Positions 33,181 to 44,742 of a stretch of DNA of 64,000 nucleotides are shown piece after piece. Under the pieces are notes generated by a model that was given only the letters and a program-made list of their open reading frames with translations, was not told the origin of the DNA and searched no databases. Position 1 is the stretch's first letter. Every line of letters starts with the position of its first letter. The position numbers were made by a program, and so were the translations under genes. The DNA comes from Nymphaea colorata (lineage: Eukaryota > Streptophyta > Magnoliopsida > Nymphaeales > Nymphaeaceae): assembly GCF_008831285.2 (NCBI RefSeq), contig NC_045149.1:9514417-9578416 (forward strand), read 5' to 3'.

Positions 33181-34203
33181 TCATGGCCAGATTAGAAATG
33201 AATCGTTTGATGGATTGGATTCATCCTTGCAAGCTTCACAACTCTTTGATATGGGTAGTGGTGGCATATCGATTATTGCCTTAGCTTTGGTAAGATCCAT
33301 TTCAGTCCCCTTCTTACTGACCATGAAACCCAAGAGCTTGCCTAACTCAACCCCAAATACATATTTTTGAGGATTCAAGTGAAGCTTATACTGTAAAAGC
33401 CTTTCGAATACTTGGGCAAAAGTTTCAATGTGATCTTCTCTCGTCTTAGATTTGATCAATATGTCATCGATATACGCATCCATGATTTTATGCATCTGAT
33501 CATGGAAGATGGCAGCCATGGCTCTTTGATAGGTTGCTCTAGTATTCTTCAACCCAAATGGCATTACCGTGTAACAAAAAGTGTCCTATGGTGTAGTAAA
33601 AGCGGTCTTAGGTTGATCTTTGACTGCTAATTTGATCTGATTATATCCCGAATATCCATCCATGAAAGAAAACATTGCATGGCCTGTAGTGCTGTCTACT
33701 AACAGATCAATGTTTGAAAGATGATAATCATACTTCGGTGTGGCTTTGTTCAAGTCTCGAAAGTCGATGCACAACCTAACTTTGCCATTTTTCTTAAGGA
33801 CCACCACGATGTTCGCCAACCATTCGGGGTAATCAATGGCACGAATGAATTTTGCCTTTAGCAGGTCCTCTAGTTACAGGGCCTTTTAGTCGGGGGTCAA
33901 GCTTGCGCAATTTTACTTAATCGGCTTGCAATTAGGATTTAAGGGCAAACAATCTTTGACCAACTGGGGGTCTAAACCTGACATATCTTCATAAGTCCAA
34001 GCAAAAGCTTCTTGGTTACTTATAAGAAAGTCCACCAATCTTTTCTTCTCATCTACTGACAAACTGGTGCCAATTTGAAGAATTTTAGGATTTTCATTGG
34101 TTCCAATATTAATCTCTTCAATTGGATCATTAACCAAAGATGAGGGATGTTCTTGTTTCTGAATCTGAGTGAATTCTGGTAATTCTGACTCGGGTATTGT
34201 CAT
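33181..34203 (-). pseudogene. Gypsy reverse transcriptase
   Basis: Begins with LVDFLISNQEAFAWTYEDMSGLDP (33913-34203). Fingers and palm follow: VVVLKKNGKVRLCIDFRDLNKATPK and FSFMDGYSGYNQI (33586-33819), then YTVMPFGLKNTRATYQRAM and the catalytic AYIDDILIKSK with both Asp residues, ending LGFMVSKKG (33181-33564). One TAG (near 33583) stands where Trp is expected and a frameshift follows at about 33270. The polymerase is close to intact. Confidence 0.87.
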
Positions 34204-34493
34204 AGAATCTCTTTCACCGACTACTTATTTGATAAATGCTTTCTGGGGGGACTTCCGCGGAAAAAGAATAAACTGAGACATATTGAGTTCTGGCATCTTG
34301 TAAAAAGGATAAAAGAAAGAGTTGGATGAAATTAAAATTGACAACAAAAGATTACTTGCATTGCATATAAAAAAAAGTTCTTAGTTCATAGAATATGTCC
34401 TCTCATGAGACCAGACAAAAAGATGTTTAAAATTACAAAATTCATGGGAGGATTTGAAACAAAAGTGAATACTATTAGCCCCTAAGATCTTCT

Positions 34494-35488
34494 TCAAATT
34501 CCTTCATGATATTCCAGTCCTCTCATGTTCATCTGAAAAGGGATGCTAATCGGCTGCAAGATGCCATCTTCATTTTTTTCGAGGCCAGTGAATGGACGGT
34601 AGCCGCCATTTAGAAACAACTGAAAACCTTTAGGATTTTTCGTGAAATGAACACATAAATGATGTTCTTGGTAACTTGCATGATTGCTCAAAACAATATG
34701 GGCACTTTCAGATGATTCGCCTATCTTTATGTTCTGCATCCATTCTTCCAAAGGTCCACCCTTTGTTGTTCTTATGATAGGTACATTCACTGGATCAATT
34801 GGGTTAGGGAGCATTGGTTGCACTACCCTTTCGGTTGGATCCTCAGCATGTATGGTGATGACTGATGTGCCAAAATTCCATTTGAGGCATTGATAAAGAG
34901 TGGATGTGACTCCTCGTATTTGGTGGACCCAGGGTCGTCCTAAAAGTAAGTTATATGATGGTGGCACATCTACCACATGGAACACAATGTGATTGCTGTA
35001 TTTTCGATGGTCACATTCATATCGAGAGTACCTTTGCTGTTCATGCTTCGGCCATCATATCTGTAGATCTTGATATCATTTGAGCGATATTTGTTTTCAC
35101 GAAACCCCAATGTTTTAACCGTGAGATCAGGACAAATATTCATACCACTTCCTCCATCAATCAAAACATGTGGCACCGTCATCCCATTGACCTGAACAAC
35201 GATGTAAAGAGCATCTTCATGGAAATATCTCCATTTTGAGAGGTCTTTTTCTGAGAAGGTAACTAACTGATTTTTAGAAGCTTGAACAGAGTCTCCCTCA
35301 TCCATACGCTCTTCCAAGGGGAGAACGTCCAAATAGCATGGATCTTCATCTGAGGAGTCATCTGATGATTCGTCACCTTGTAAGATAAAAGTCTTCGGAA
35401 TCATGGGAAGTTTCTTGGGCAAACTTTTTGTCATGCCATTCATCATAGCAATGAAATCCAGAGGTTCCTTACCTTCGTCTACCACCAT
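34494..35488 (-). pseudogene. Tat Gypsy protease region
   Basis: VLIDGGSGMNICPD (near 35140) is the aspartic protease active site of Tat elements. Two overlapping open frames meet at about 34975: 34970-35488 and 34494-34985. The latter has SYNLLLGRPWVHQIRGVTSTLYQCLKW, the C-terminal protease block, so a frameshift separates the two halves. Cleaves the Gag-Pol polyprotein. Confidence 0.82.
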
Positions 35489-36146
35489 GACTTTGTGTGA
35501 ACTACTCCTAATATAAGGTCGAATGTGCTCTTCTGGATGGTACGAGTGCGTGTAGTGATCATGGCCACTGCCGCCTTTCCATGGTCAGGGAATGGATTCC
35601 TTAGTATCTCAAGGGTGCTATCATCACAAATCTTGAGATCTTTGTTGATGAAGTTTGAATAATATTTTTGAGAACAAAACAATCCTCAGTGTCATGACCA
35701 GGGGCACGATGAAACTTGCACAATTTTTTTTTATTTCCTCCCATCATTTTTGGAGGCTTTGATACTTTTGGCAAGACGATAGTTCCTTTGGCGAGAAGGT
35801 ATTCCAGGATCTTCTCCCGAGACTGGCTGGGTGTTTGTTTTTCCTTTCATCGTCGCCTTTGAGAAACTGCGTGTTCTTCTTGAAACTGACTTCCTTGTCA
35901 TGCTTGTAGTTATTGCCATGGTCCTTTCTAATGTCAGCATTGGCTATGAAGTGTCCAGGCAGCTGTGTCCTTCCTCATTTCTTTCCATCTTCTTTGTACT
36001 TAGGAGCAATAATTCCATCAAAATCTCCTTCCTCAATCCCTTCTTCTATTGAGTTTACTTGTACAATAAACTCAGCAAAGGTTTTGATCGGGGCATTGCG
36101 GATGAGACTTTTCAAAGCTTGTGTCTCAGAAATGGGCTCATTCATC

Positions 36147-37196
36147 TTATTGCATTGAATTCTCCATTTTTGGATGAATTCTCGAGCTTTTTCTCTCTGT
36201 TTCTAATGAACACTGCAAATGGTACTGAGGGTTGGAGCCATGGGGGCATTTTCGTTCAAATCTTTCAACAAACATATTAATCAATTTGTCAAACTCCTTC
36301 AGCTCGATTAGATTGACATTTTCTTTGTACCATTGTGTGGCAATGCCTTCATGACTTCTTGGAAAATATCGAAACAAAGCTCTATTATTTGTCCAAATTT
36401 TGTAGCAATCATTGAAAAATGTTGAAAGATGAACATGTGGGCAAGTGGTTTCATCATATCTGATGAATTCTCTGGGTAGGCCTTTCATGTCTTTGTCCCC
36501 TTCAATGCCAAGGTAGTAGTCCTCACATGAATATGAACGTTTCCCCTTCCCCCTAAGCTCAAGATTGTTCATTCTTTTCTCCATTTCATAGAATCTGCGC
36601 TTAGTCGGACTTTCATCACCACTTGATTCGACCAATTCTGGCTTGGTGTTTTTCTTCTTGCCCTTGATCTCCTTTACTTTTTCTTCAGAACTCTCACTGT
36701 CTGAGCTACTGCTTGGGATGTACTTCTTGGTCTTTTTGCCTTTCTTGGTAGACTTTCTCTTCCTTTTGGGCATCTCTTCTGAACTTTCAGTGGTGATAGG
36801 ACTAGGTGAGCTGCTTTCTATCATAATTTCTTTTTCCTTTTTGCTTTTCTTTGTTGTCTTTTTCTTTTTGAGAGGAAGCAGTTCAGGTTTTTCTTCCTTA
36901 CTAATTGCCGAATCCGAACTCAAATAATCTTCATCCTGATCTTTAGGAGAGGACTTGTTCTTCTTCTTCTTTCTTTTATGCTTGGCAGCCTTTTCATTCT
37001 CTGGAGTAACCGTCAAGGCCTTTTTCTCTTCTTGCTCTTTCATAAATCGCTCCATGAACAAACAGAACATATGGTAAGCTTCTGGCTCGATTGCTGGGAG
37101 GCCAAGTGTTTCTGGCCGGAATTTAGAAGATGAAGCATCGTTCTGAGGAGCCTGTTTAGCTTGTGATCTAGTTTCAACCATCTTGTTGGCTTTCAA
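36147..37196 (-). pseudogene. Tat Gypsy gag
   Basis: 349 residues open. The N-terminus reads MVETRSQAKQA, a common Gypsy gag start. Residues about 70-210 are a Lys/Ser/Glu-rich, low-complexity segment with repeated KKKK and SSSE runs. From about residue 245 a retrotransposon gag domain follows: FFNDCYKIWTNNRALFRYFPRSHEGIATQWY and EFDKLINMFVERF. The frame closes at 36147 where the domain continues in another frame, and 35479-36140 is broken gag C-terminus without a clear zinc knuckle. Confidence 0.8.
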
Positions 37197-37351
37197 GTAT
37201 TCACCTTATGACACAAGAAAATAGAGTTATTGGACGGAAATGATGATAAAATGAAGGTTCATATTGCATTACAAGTTTTAAAAGTTACATCGAAAAATAC
37301 TAATAAAGACGACAATGACAGAAGGAATACAGAGTTGACAACATAAAACTT

Positions 37352-37933
37352 TTAGGGAAGGATGGATGGTGGTCGGTTGGCATCCCACCACTCAGCATAT
37401 TCCTTCTTTACCACTGGGCCTGCGAACCAAGTGTATGATATCCGTGTCTTCCATTCTTGTCGAGCTACTGCAAACAATGCCATCCATTGAGGAGAACTAA
37501 GGTCGAATTCAGGAATAGCTCCAATTGGTGCATGCACAGAGACCATCTTCTACCTTTGAGAGAATTGCCTCATACATCTATCAACACAATAATCAACTAT
37601 GAAGTAAGGGCCCAAGAGTGTGGTACGCCCATGATGATGGTGAGTGTATCGGGGTAGGCTCTGCCAACGATCACAATAATTTTAAATGATCTCTCCTTCA
37701 TTCAATTGCTCGATCAAACGACGGTGTTGCTCCAAGGTTGTCAATGATCCATCAGTGTTTCTCAATAGACTGGTTCGAGGTCCCGCATGCTTGAGGAACC
37801 ACAATTGTAAAGCATATGTGCATCCTTCTATGAAGTCGGTATCTCCAATGGTAAAGTGGGTGAGTCCTCGGTAAAGGAAGGCTAAGGTTCTCAATGCATA
37901 TATGAAAATTTGTAAAATGGAAAGTGAAAGCAT
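37352..37933 (-). pseudogene. Extra ORF upstream of gag, plant-mobile-domain-like
   Basis: Three frames read in order: LRTLAFLYRGLTHFTIGDTDFIEGCTYALQLWFLKHAG (37682-37933), then YFIVDYCVDRCMRQFSQR across a frameshift (about 37560-37670), then FDLSSPQWMALFAVARQEWKTR and EYAEWWDANRPPS (37352-37546). The GCTxALQLW, MRQF and EYxEWW succession resembles the plant mobile domain (PMD/DUF7745-like) that accompanies some Gypsy elements and gave rise to host MAIL proteins. It starts directly at the LTR border, so its N-terminal part is lost. Assignment is from motif memory and is tentative. Confidence 0.5.
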
Positions 37934-40065
37934 AGAAAGTGAAAGATGGGGGGATCATCACGTGTGCATGGATGTATATAATATGTATATACGTACGTGC
38001 TTTCATGAGATTAGAAATCAATGAATAACTTAAGACTACCAACTTCAAGTTTAATGTGGGCAGGAGGGGAGCTTGGACTCATGCAAGAGTCTAAGCTAAG
38101 TTCCTAAGGCCATGTTAGAAGATTGCTTTTGAAAATGTTTTGGAAAATATGATTTATATAAACATAGAATGTTATTATTTAGTTTGTTGTAAGAGATATA
38201 TTTCTTCCACCATTGGGTATGGAAGAAAACAAACAATATAACGAGACACTCATTAGGGTTCCTAATGAGGTGATTAGGAAGGAAACTTATACGCAATGAC
38301 ATGAGAATGCATTTTTTAACATGTACATATTCGTGAAGGTTTCTCCGGGTTGGACAAGTCCCAACTTCAAAAATTAATAATAAGATAAAAATGAAGAACC
38401 CCAAGCCACACTCTCATTCTCATCATACATTCACATATAGACGGAAAACCAAACAACTATGCATGGGTGATACATGGACAATATTCAAGGAATGAAAGAG
38501 AGAGAGAGGATGATAGGAAGAGAAAGATTCAAGTAGGATGGAGGGCATAATATAACTATGAAATAGAGGATCATCTCATCTTTCCATGGTCCCTGTGTAC
38601 TTCCCTGTATACTTGAGCATAGCCTTTTGTCTCTAAGAAGAGATTGAGTGCTATCTCCTTTGGCCATGGGGAGATAAAGATGAGAACAAAATGAAGAAAG
38701 GAAGACAATGCTACATTCAATAAAAGGGAAAACATGATTCAATCATGAAATGAAAGATTATCTCATCTTTCCATGCTCTCAGTGAACTTGAGCATAGCCT
38801 CTTGTCTCTAAAAAGAGGTTGAGTGCTATCTCATTTGGCCATGGGGAGATGAAGATGAGAAGGGAAGATGAAAACAATGACAAGACTATGTTCAAGAAAA
38901 AAGAATAGCATAATAGTAAGAACATATTAATGAAAAATAACAACAACAAGAATACTTGAAAGAACATTATTTAATCATAAAATAAAATATCATCTCATCT
39001 TCTCATGCTCTTGGTGCACTTGAGCATAGCCTCTTGTCTCTAAAAAGAGGTTGAGAGCTATCTCCATTGGCCATGGGGAGATGAAGATGAGAAAAAAAAA
39101 AGAAATGAGAGAGATGATGATTACATACATCTAATGAGAAATGACCTAAGGAAGATAAACACCTTCACTTGAATATCCCCTTGAAGCTCCAAGATGATGC
39201 CTCCAAGAGGGTTGTAGCTTGCTCCAAGTTGGAGAGGAAAATGAAGAGAGGAAGAGGGAGAGAGAGAGAGAGTTCAAGAGAAACTCTAATTCTTCAAGTG
39301 AGAATACACTAGAGTTTCTCTCAAGGGCCAATCTTGCCCAAGAGGGGGGAAGTGTGGGGTATTTATAGAGGATTTTGGAGCCAAAACCCTAAATTTGAAT
39401 TTTTTAACCTAAAAAGACTAAAATCACCCTCTAAAAGGAGACTTTTTGTCAAAAAGAAGGGCAAATGAATCATGTCCACCCAAAAAGACTAAAATCACCC
39501 TGTAAAAGGAATTTTTTTGTCAAAAAGAATGAAAAATTTGTCTTGTCCACCCAAAAAGACTAAAATCACCCTGTAAAAGGAGACTTTTTGTCAAAAGAAA
39601 GGGCAAATTGGTCTTGTCCACCTAAAAAGACTAAAATCACCTTCTAAAAGGAGATTTTTTTGTCAAAAGGAAGAGCAAATTGGTTTTGTCTACACCAAAA
39701 AGACTAAAATCATCCTCTAAAAGGAGACTTTTGTTAAAAGAAAGGGTAAATTGGTCTTGTCCATCTAAAAAGACTAAAATCACCCTCTAAAAGGAGACTT
39801 TTTGTCAAAAGAAAGGGCAAATTGGTCTTATCTACCCAAAAAGACTAAAATCACACTCTAAAAGGAGACTTTTTGTCAAAAGGAGGGGCAAATGGGTCTT
39901 AAATGATCGATTTGGATCTGAACTTGGGTTTTGAATCTGAAAGTAGTATTTTGGATTTAATTTTGATCTAAGAGTTGTGTTTTGGATTTGAATCTTGTGC
40001 CTAAATTTGAGTTTCGCTCTTGGATAAAACATCATAATCTTTTAGAAAAATTTAGGGTGATTACA
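37897..40065 (-). repeat. 5' LTR of the Tat-lineage Gypsy element (inner end probably lost)
   Basis: Pairs with 28208-30382. Contains the seven 70-bp units at 39409-39900, a TATA box at about 39358-39371 and three diverged blocks near 38600, 38790 and 39020. Its outer end GATTACA at 40065 matches the other LTR exactly. At the inner end, similarity starts at TGCATATATG next to a coding sequence instead of a primer site. Confidence 0.85.
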
Positions 40066-40069
40066 CCAC

Positions 40070-40980
40070 CCCTAAGTGAGGGTGGCATATTGGAGTGCCC
40101 CTTCAATACTGTGATACATACTTTAGTTTTTAGAAGTGATCCAGATCTGATCTTGAGAGGAGGAGAGGCTGCCATGGGTGTGTTGGTAACTTTGGCATTC
40201 ATAAGTTTTGTTTTGCTCAATAGACCCCCAATATATTTTCTTTCAAAAAGACAAATGCCTTATGAATTTCTCGTGATTTCAATGCCCAAAAAAATAATGT
40301 AGATCTCCAAGGTCTTTAAGAACAGACTTTCTACCCAGATTGTTTATGAGTTTGTGGGTGAAGTCTTTGAAATCTTCTGTTATAATGATATCAACCACAT
40401 ATGTAAGAATATCCACAATGTTTTTGCCTTTCTGCTAGATGAATAAAGAAGTGTCGATTTGTGCCCCTACAAAGTCCATTTTTGAAGAAATATGGTAAGT
40501 TTGAAAATCAAGCTCATGGGATCTATTTTAGCTAGTAAAGAACCTTTTTAGGCTTGCAATCATATTGATTCTAGTCTTCAAATCCTAGAAGTTGATACAT
40601 ACAAATCTCCACCTGATTATATCCATGAATGAAGGCATTTTATACATCCAGTTGCCTAATGTACCAGTTCTTTGAAATTGTAAGGGACAATATTAGCCGA
40701 ATAGCAGTGGGTTTAACAACACGACAAAAAGTCCCAGAGTAGTTTATTCCTTCTTGTTGACTATACCTCTTGGCAACCAGCCTCGCTTTGTACCTCAAAG
40801 AGTCCTGTCAGCCCATCGCTTTATTTTGAAAATCCATTTGCATCCAACAATGTATTGGTTGGTATGATTTGGAACTAGATCCCATGTCTGATTTCATTTG
40901 AGAGCACCGATCTCATTTTGCATAGCTTCGTGATAGTTTTGATCTTTCAAGGTTTCTTCTACACTCATGTTTTTTTTATT
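40070..40980 (-). pseudogene. Copia reverse transcriptase remnant
   Basis: LKDLGDLHYFFGIEITRNS, ERKYIGGLLSKTKL and TNTPMAASPPLKIRSG are read near 40130-40340, with a stop after RNS. Further right, 40300-40870 holds earlier RT blocks in broken frames. Truncated at the LTR boundary. Confidence 0.75.
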
Positions 40981-41558
40981 TTTAAACAGAGAGTCAAAAG
41001 TGTTGTCAAATATGTGGTAGAGAAAACTTTGGGAACACAAATCCATCTTTGGATATTGTGATAATGCGGTGTGTTCTACTAAGGGCTCGGTTTTGGCCAT
41101 GAGGGGAACTAGTTAAAAGAGCGTCGTTTGCAACTTGATCAGTTGGTATAGGGGTTGCACTTGAGCTCTCATTTGGCAAGGATGTAGACCCTCTTCCAAT
41201 TCCATTATTGATGTTCAAAGTATCTTTTGGCTTATTCATTTGAGGCTGATTAAAACTTGGAAGTTGAATAATAATGGTATTTTGAATGCCAATGTCAAGT
41301 TGAGCAGTTTTATTTGAAGAACGTTGCAATCTCTTTCAAAGAAAAACTTCATTGAAAATAACATGGCAAGAAATAAAAATTTTCCTAGCTTTCAAACTTA
41401 GGCAGATGTATCCATGATGTTTTGGAGAGTATCATATGAAGACACACTTTTTAGAATTTGTCTCTAACTTGTGTGTTTGGTAAGATCTCAAACATGGAAT
41501 ACAAGAGTAGCTTAAAAACTTTAGAACTTGTAATCATGTCTTTGTCTAAAAAAGACCT

Positions 41559-41837
41559 CTATGGGGCTCTTTCTTTTAAAATTTTTTTAGGCATTTGATC
41601 CATAAGGAACATAGCTAAGCTGAATGCATAGTACCAAAACCGGTTGGGAATGCTAGCATCTGCCATCATGGTGAGGGTCTTCATGACAACGTCCTGGGCA
41701 TCCCATCCGCTTGTGCCAAACTTCAAGAGGCTGCATGCTTGATATGTGCACCTGTTTATTAGAAAACAAGGAAATTTTGTGGGACCTTCTTCACTTTCCC
41801 CTTGAAGAAGAACTTTCCCTGTAACACAATCCTTCAC
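41559..41837 (-). pseudogene. Copia integrase with internal deletion
   Basis: DCVTGKVLLQGESEEGPTKFP is the GAG-pre-integrase lead-in. WHKRMG is visible in another frame near 41720. Then the sequence jumps to TMMADASIPNRFWYYAFSLAMFLMD, the region after the catalytic Glu. The whole DDE core is missing. Confidence 0.75.
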
Positions 41838-42059
41838 ATGACAATGAGATGAGTGAAATTCGAAAAATACATCATCATCATTTACAAATTTATGACTGAT
41901 AATAAATTCTTTGAAATTTGAGGCACATTAATGATATTATACATAACAAATCTATCAAAGAATGTGAATCCAACATGATCAATGTTTCAAGCCTGTCCCA
42001 TTTCTAATGTGAACACTTTCCTCTACTTGATATTCTGAATGAAACAATATGCTGTTTAG

Positions 42060-42101
42060 GTCATTGGTGAGGTGATGTTAAGCCCTGCAGTTAGGATACC
42101 A
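42060..42101 (-). pseudogene. Copia protease site, catalytic residue lost
   Basis: Minus strand reads WYPNCRA-stop-HHLTND; the DSGA motif is replaced by NCRA, removing the catalytic Asp. Confidence 0.75.
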
Positions 42102-42191
42102 GTTGTTGTCTCCACTATCATCCATGTGAGGAGCAGTAAGATAGGCTTTGGGAGTAGGTAAAGGATTGTTCTTGACAAAGGAAGCTAGTTG

Positions 42192-43090
42192 GTAATGTGT
42201 TCGTGCCGAGTGCCCTGATTTTTCGCAGATCTGACAAGTGATCCAAGGTTTGTTGTCATAGTTGTTTTGACTACCTCTACCACAGCCTCAATTGCTATGG
42301 CCACAAAAAAAATCACCACGATTATTGCTGTTTTCGCAGTTATTTTTGGCAGCCATATTTATTGATACATTTAGCAGTTTGATATTGGTTCCTTGACTTA
42401 TGTCAGCAAGATGTCTTTATTGTATCAGTTCAAGACCAAGCAATTCATTCAATGATATAGGATTGGGTTGTTCTCAATAGAATACAAAAAGCATGATATT
42501 CACTTGATAGACCTTTCAAGATTTTCATAACAAGGTCTTCTTCTTGAACATGTTTAGATGCTATGGCAAGTTGGTGTGCTATTGCATGAACTTGATGAAA
42601 ATACTCATGGATGGTCTTGGATTCCTTCTTGATATCTTGTAATTGGCTCTTAAGTTGCATGACTCAAGCTCCATAATGAGTGGCACCATAATGAGTGGCA
42701 GAGGAGTTTTTCAAGGCTTTCCATACTTGATGAGATGTTTCAAGGCCTATCACTTGACTATAAACAGATTTGCTTGTTGAAGATATTAACCAGCTCACTA
42801 GAATTTGATTGTGCTTGATCCATTGAACATATTCAAGGTTCAACTCAGAGCACCCTTCTATGAATTTTGGTGGACATTTCCTCGTTCCATCCACAAAACC
42901 CATTGAATCATATGCAACAAGTATCAGCTTAAACTGAGATTCCCACAAACGATAATTTTCAGAATTGAGCTTTATCAACAAATAATGGTGGAGATTGGAT
43001 GAAACCTAGAAGAATGAGAGGACACTGCAGTTGGAGAGACTCACCTGACTGCTCCCTTCATTATATGAGCCTGACATGTTGGAAGCCATG
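42192..43090 (-). pseudogene. Copia gag and zinc knuckle
   Basis: Starts MASNMSGSYNEGSS near 43088, one stop follows, then 42664-42981 LIKLNSENYRLWESQFKLILVAYDSMGFVDG and WKALKNSS, and 42445-42660 SKTIHEYFHQVHAIAHQLAIAS with LKGLSSEYHAF. A 15-bp direct duplication at 42671-42700 repeats THYGA. The knuckle CQICEKSGHSARTHY (42192-42236) has His where the last Cys belongs. Confidence 0.85.
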
Positions 43091-43110
43091 GTTGATAGAT
43101 CAGACTCGAT

Positions 43111-43122
43111 GCTCTGATACCA
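43111..43122 (-). other. Primer-binding site (initiator Met tRNA)
   Basis: Minus strand TGGTATCAGAGC, a perfect plant initiator-Met primer site, adjoining the LTR end at 43123. Confidence 0.92.
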
Positions 43123-43600
43123 TGTACGAATGTGAAAAGAAAAAGACAAAAAATTTTAAAGTCATTTTGTTCTTTTGAACCTACATCCACGGATGCTCAC
43201 TCTCTCAACAAATTAACATGAAAGTGAATTGCCTTTTTATACAAATAAGCTATTGATTCAAGGGATTTTGACAAAAAAATTTTGCCTTCATTACATTCAA
43301 ATTAATTGCCTTGAGATTTTATGAAACTTCCTTTGGTGAGAATATTGACTTTATCAACTAGAGGGACATCTTTGTCAAGTCCACCATTCAACCTTTCTTG
43401 TTTATCCTTTCCAATTTGATCGACATCTCTTCTAACAAGACCTGGCCTATATGAGCATGTTCTCCTTTAGTTGTATTTGGCAATAGGAACTCTTTGTGAA
43501 TACAATAATATGAATCTGCCCAAAAAGTTGAGGCAGATTCATGCCATGAATATGCTTTCATGTTTGGAGTAGGTTCATGTAACACTCACATAATGTTTTT
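43123..43600 (-). repeat. 5' LTR of the truncated Copia element (outer end not resolved)
   Basis: The inner edge is fixed by the primer site: minus strand ends ...TTCGTACA. With no partner LTR the outer end cannot be set; 43.6 kb is a guess and it could reach about 44.1 kb. Confidence 0.5.
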
Positions 43601-44382
43601 GCTTCCAAACGACCCCTTGTGGATCACCTTTTTTGCAAATTTTCAAATAATCATTGTGACTATTGGAAAGAACATCTGCCGACATCCATCCCCTAAGGAA
43701 GGAGAAAGCTGTCCATTTTTTCTGCACAAGTACAGCAAGATCTTCCTCTTGCACAACCTTACCTTTTTTTTTTTTGTATTGCAAGCTTGTACTTTGTTCA
43801 GTGAGCACCGGTCATGAACTGATTTTTAGGGGCATATCCTCTAGAGGATGCCTGGGTCTCATTAATGCGCTCTATCTCTTCATATTCTTGACCACCGAAC
43901 ATTTATCTTGAGAAGAAAACGACAATCAATTCGCTGAACAAGTAACAAACACCGCACAAGAAAGTAGTTACCACGCACGAAAACAACAAAAGAAACAAAC
44001 CACCTTTCAAATCTTGGGGATCATCCATATCAACGCAGACACACACACAGATAAGGGAAACCATATTCAGACAACTAATTGTTCACACAATTTTGACTTT
44101 TGGGCTTACTATTTTCTTCGTTGAATTTTTAATACCCATCAGGCAAATTCGGAAGTCGGGATGTCAGGAATAACAAAAGTGAAAATCTGATATACCTCTA
44201 CCATTATCTGTCTATGTAACAAATTTTTAGATACTAACAACTTACAACAATTAATAACAACATTGGTGGATCTATTTCTCACTCTTCCCCGGCCTTCTCC
44301 TACTATTGAGAGAAGAAAATTTAATATTGGAGCCAATTGGCTGCCACCCAAACCCACGACCAGCAATTCCACCTTGCCCCTT

Positions 44383-44742
44383 TCACTCGACCGCAGACCC
44401 ACTCCTTTGATCGAGTTGGCCATGAAAGATGTCCTGGAGCTCATTTATGTGGCAAGGCAAAGTAAGAATCCCCTTTTGCTCGAAGCCATACTCATCTCTG
44501 GCCTTGTCCAGCAGCTTCAGAAAAGCAGGATCTGCAAGGCATCCCAGTGGCAGCACCAATCTCTGGGGCTCGCTGCCATTGAAGGCGAGCACGGCAAAGT
44601 GGCCCTTCTTCACGTCGCCGGGAATCCTTTGGAGACCGGCCATCTTTTTGAAACCTGCCCGGACGTTGCCGCCATCTCCATCACCGTACCCTTCTGCTGC
44701 TGCACGTAGCAGGAAGCAGCAACTCCCCAATTTAGTGAGCAT
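44383..44742 (-). CDS. SAUR-family auxin-responsive protein (intact, intronless)
   Basis: 119 residues. Residues 1-43 are a variable N-terminus starting MLTKLGSCCFLLRAA with a Gly/Asp-rich stretch. The SAUR core runs from about residue 43: GDVKKGHFAVLAFNG, QRLVLPLGCLADPAFLKLLDKARDEYGF, then KGILTLPCHINELQDIF. The tail is short. The core closely resembles the gene at 11012-11392 (DVKKGHFAV, LxCLADPxFxxLLDK, EYGF or EHGF), so the two are paralogues. The start is chosen because it is the first Met and a TATA box lies about 90 bp upstream. Expected role: auxin-induced growth through phosphatase inhibition, by family analogy. No disabling change is seen. Confidence 0.88.
   Translation of the reverse strand: MLTKLGSCCFLLRAAAEGYGDGDGGNVRAGFKKMAGLQRIPGDVKKGHFAVLAFNGSEPQRLVLPLGCLADPAFLKLLDKARDEYGFEQKGILTLPCHINELQDIFHGQLDQRSGSAVE

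Larger units (their letters stand above)
30383..37896 (-). mobile_element. Internal region of a Tat-lineage Ty3/Gypsy retrotransposon
   Basis: Minus-strand order from right to left: mobile-domain-like ORF, gag, protease, RT, RNase H, a second (archaeal-type) RNase H, integrase, polypurine tract. RT before integrase is Gypsy order. Two successive RNase H domains mark the plant Tat group (Retand, Ogre and relatives). Coding parts have only scattered stops and frameshifts, fewer than in the other elements here. No primer-binding site is found beside the right LTR, and the first ORF begins abruptly at the LTR border, so the 5' end of the internal region seems deleted. Confidence 0.88.
40066..43122 (-). 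mobile_element. Ty1/Copia element, 3' truncated at the Tat LTR
   Basis: Minus strand: primer site (43111-43122), gag, zinc knuckle, protease, a deleted integrase and RT, then a cut-off in the RT/RNase H junction (near TPMAASPPLKIRSG) exactly where the Tat LTR starts. No 3' LTR is present. It is a separate copy from the Copia fragment at 24480-27188, because both contain the RT end. Confidence 0.85.

Noticed and set aside
43388-43911. Several frames of 65-85 residues on both strands
   Set aside because: They overlap the Copia LTR region, conflict with each other and have no domain.
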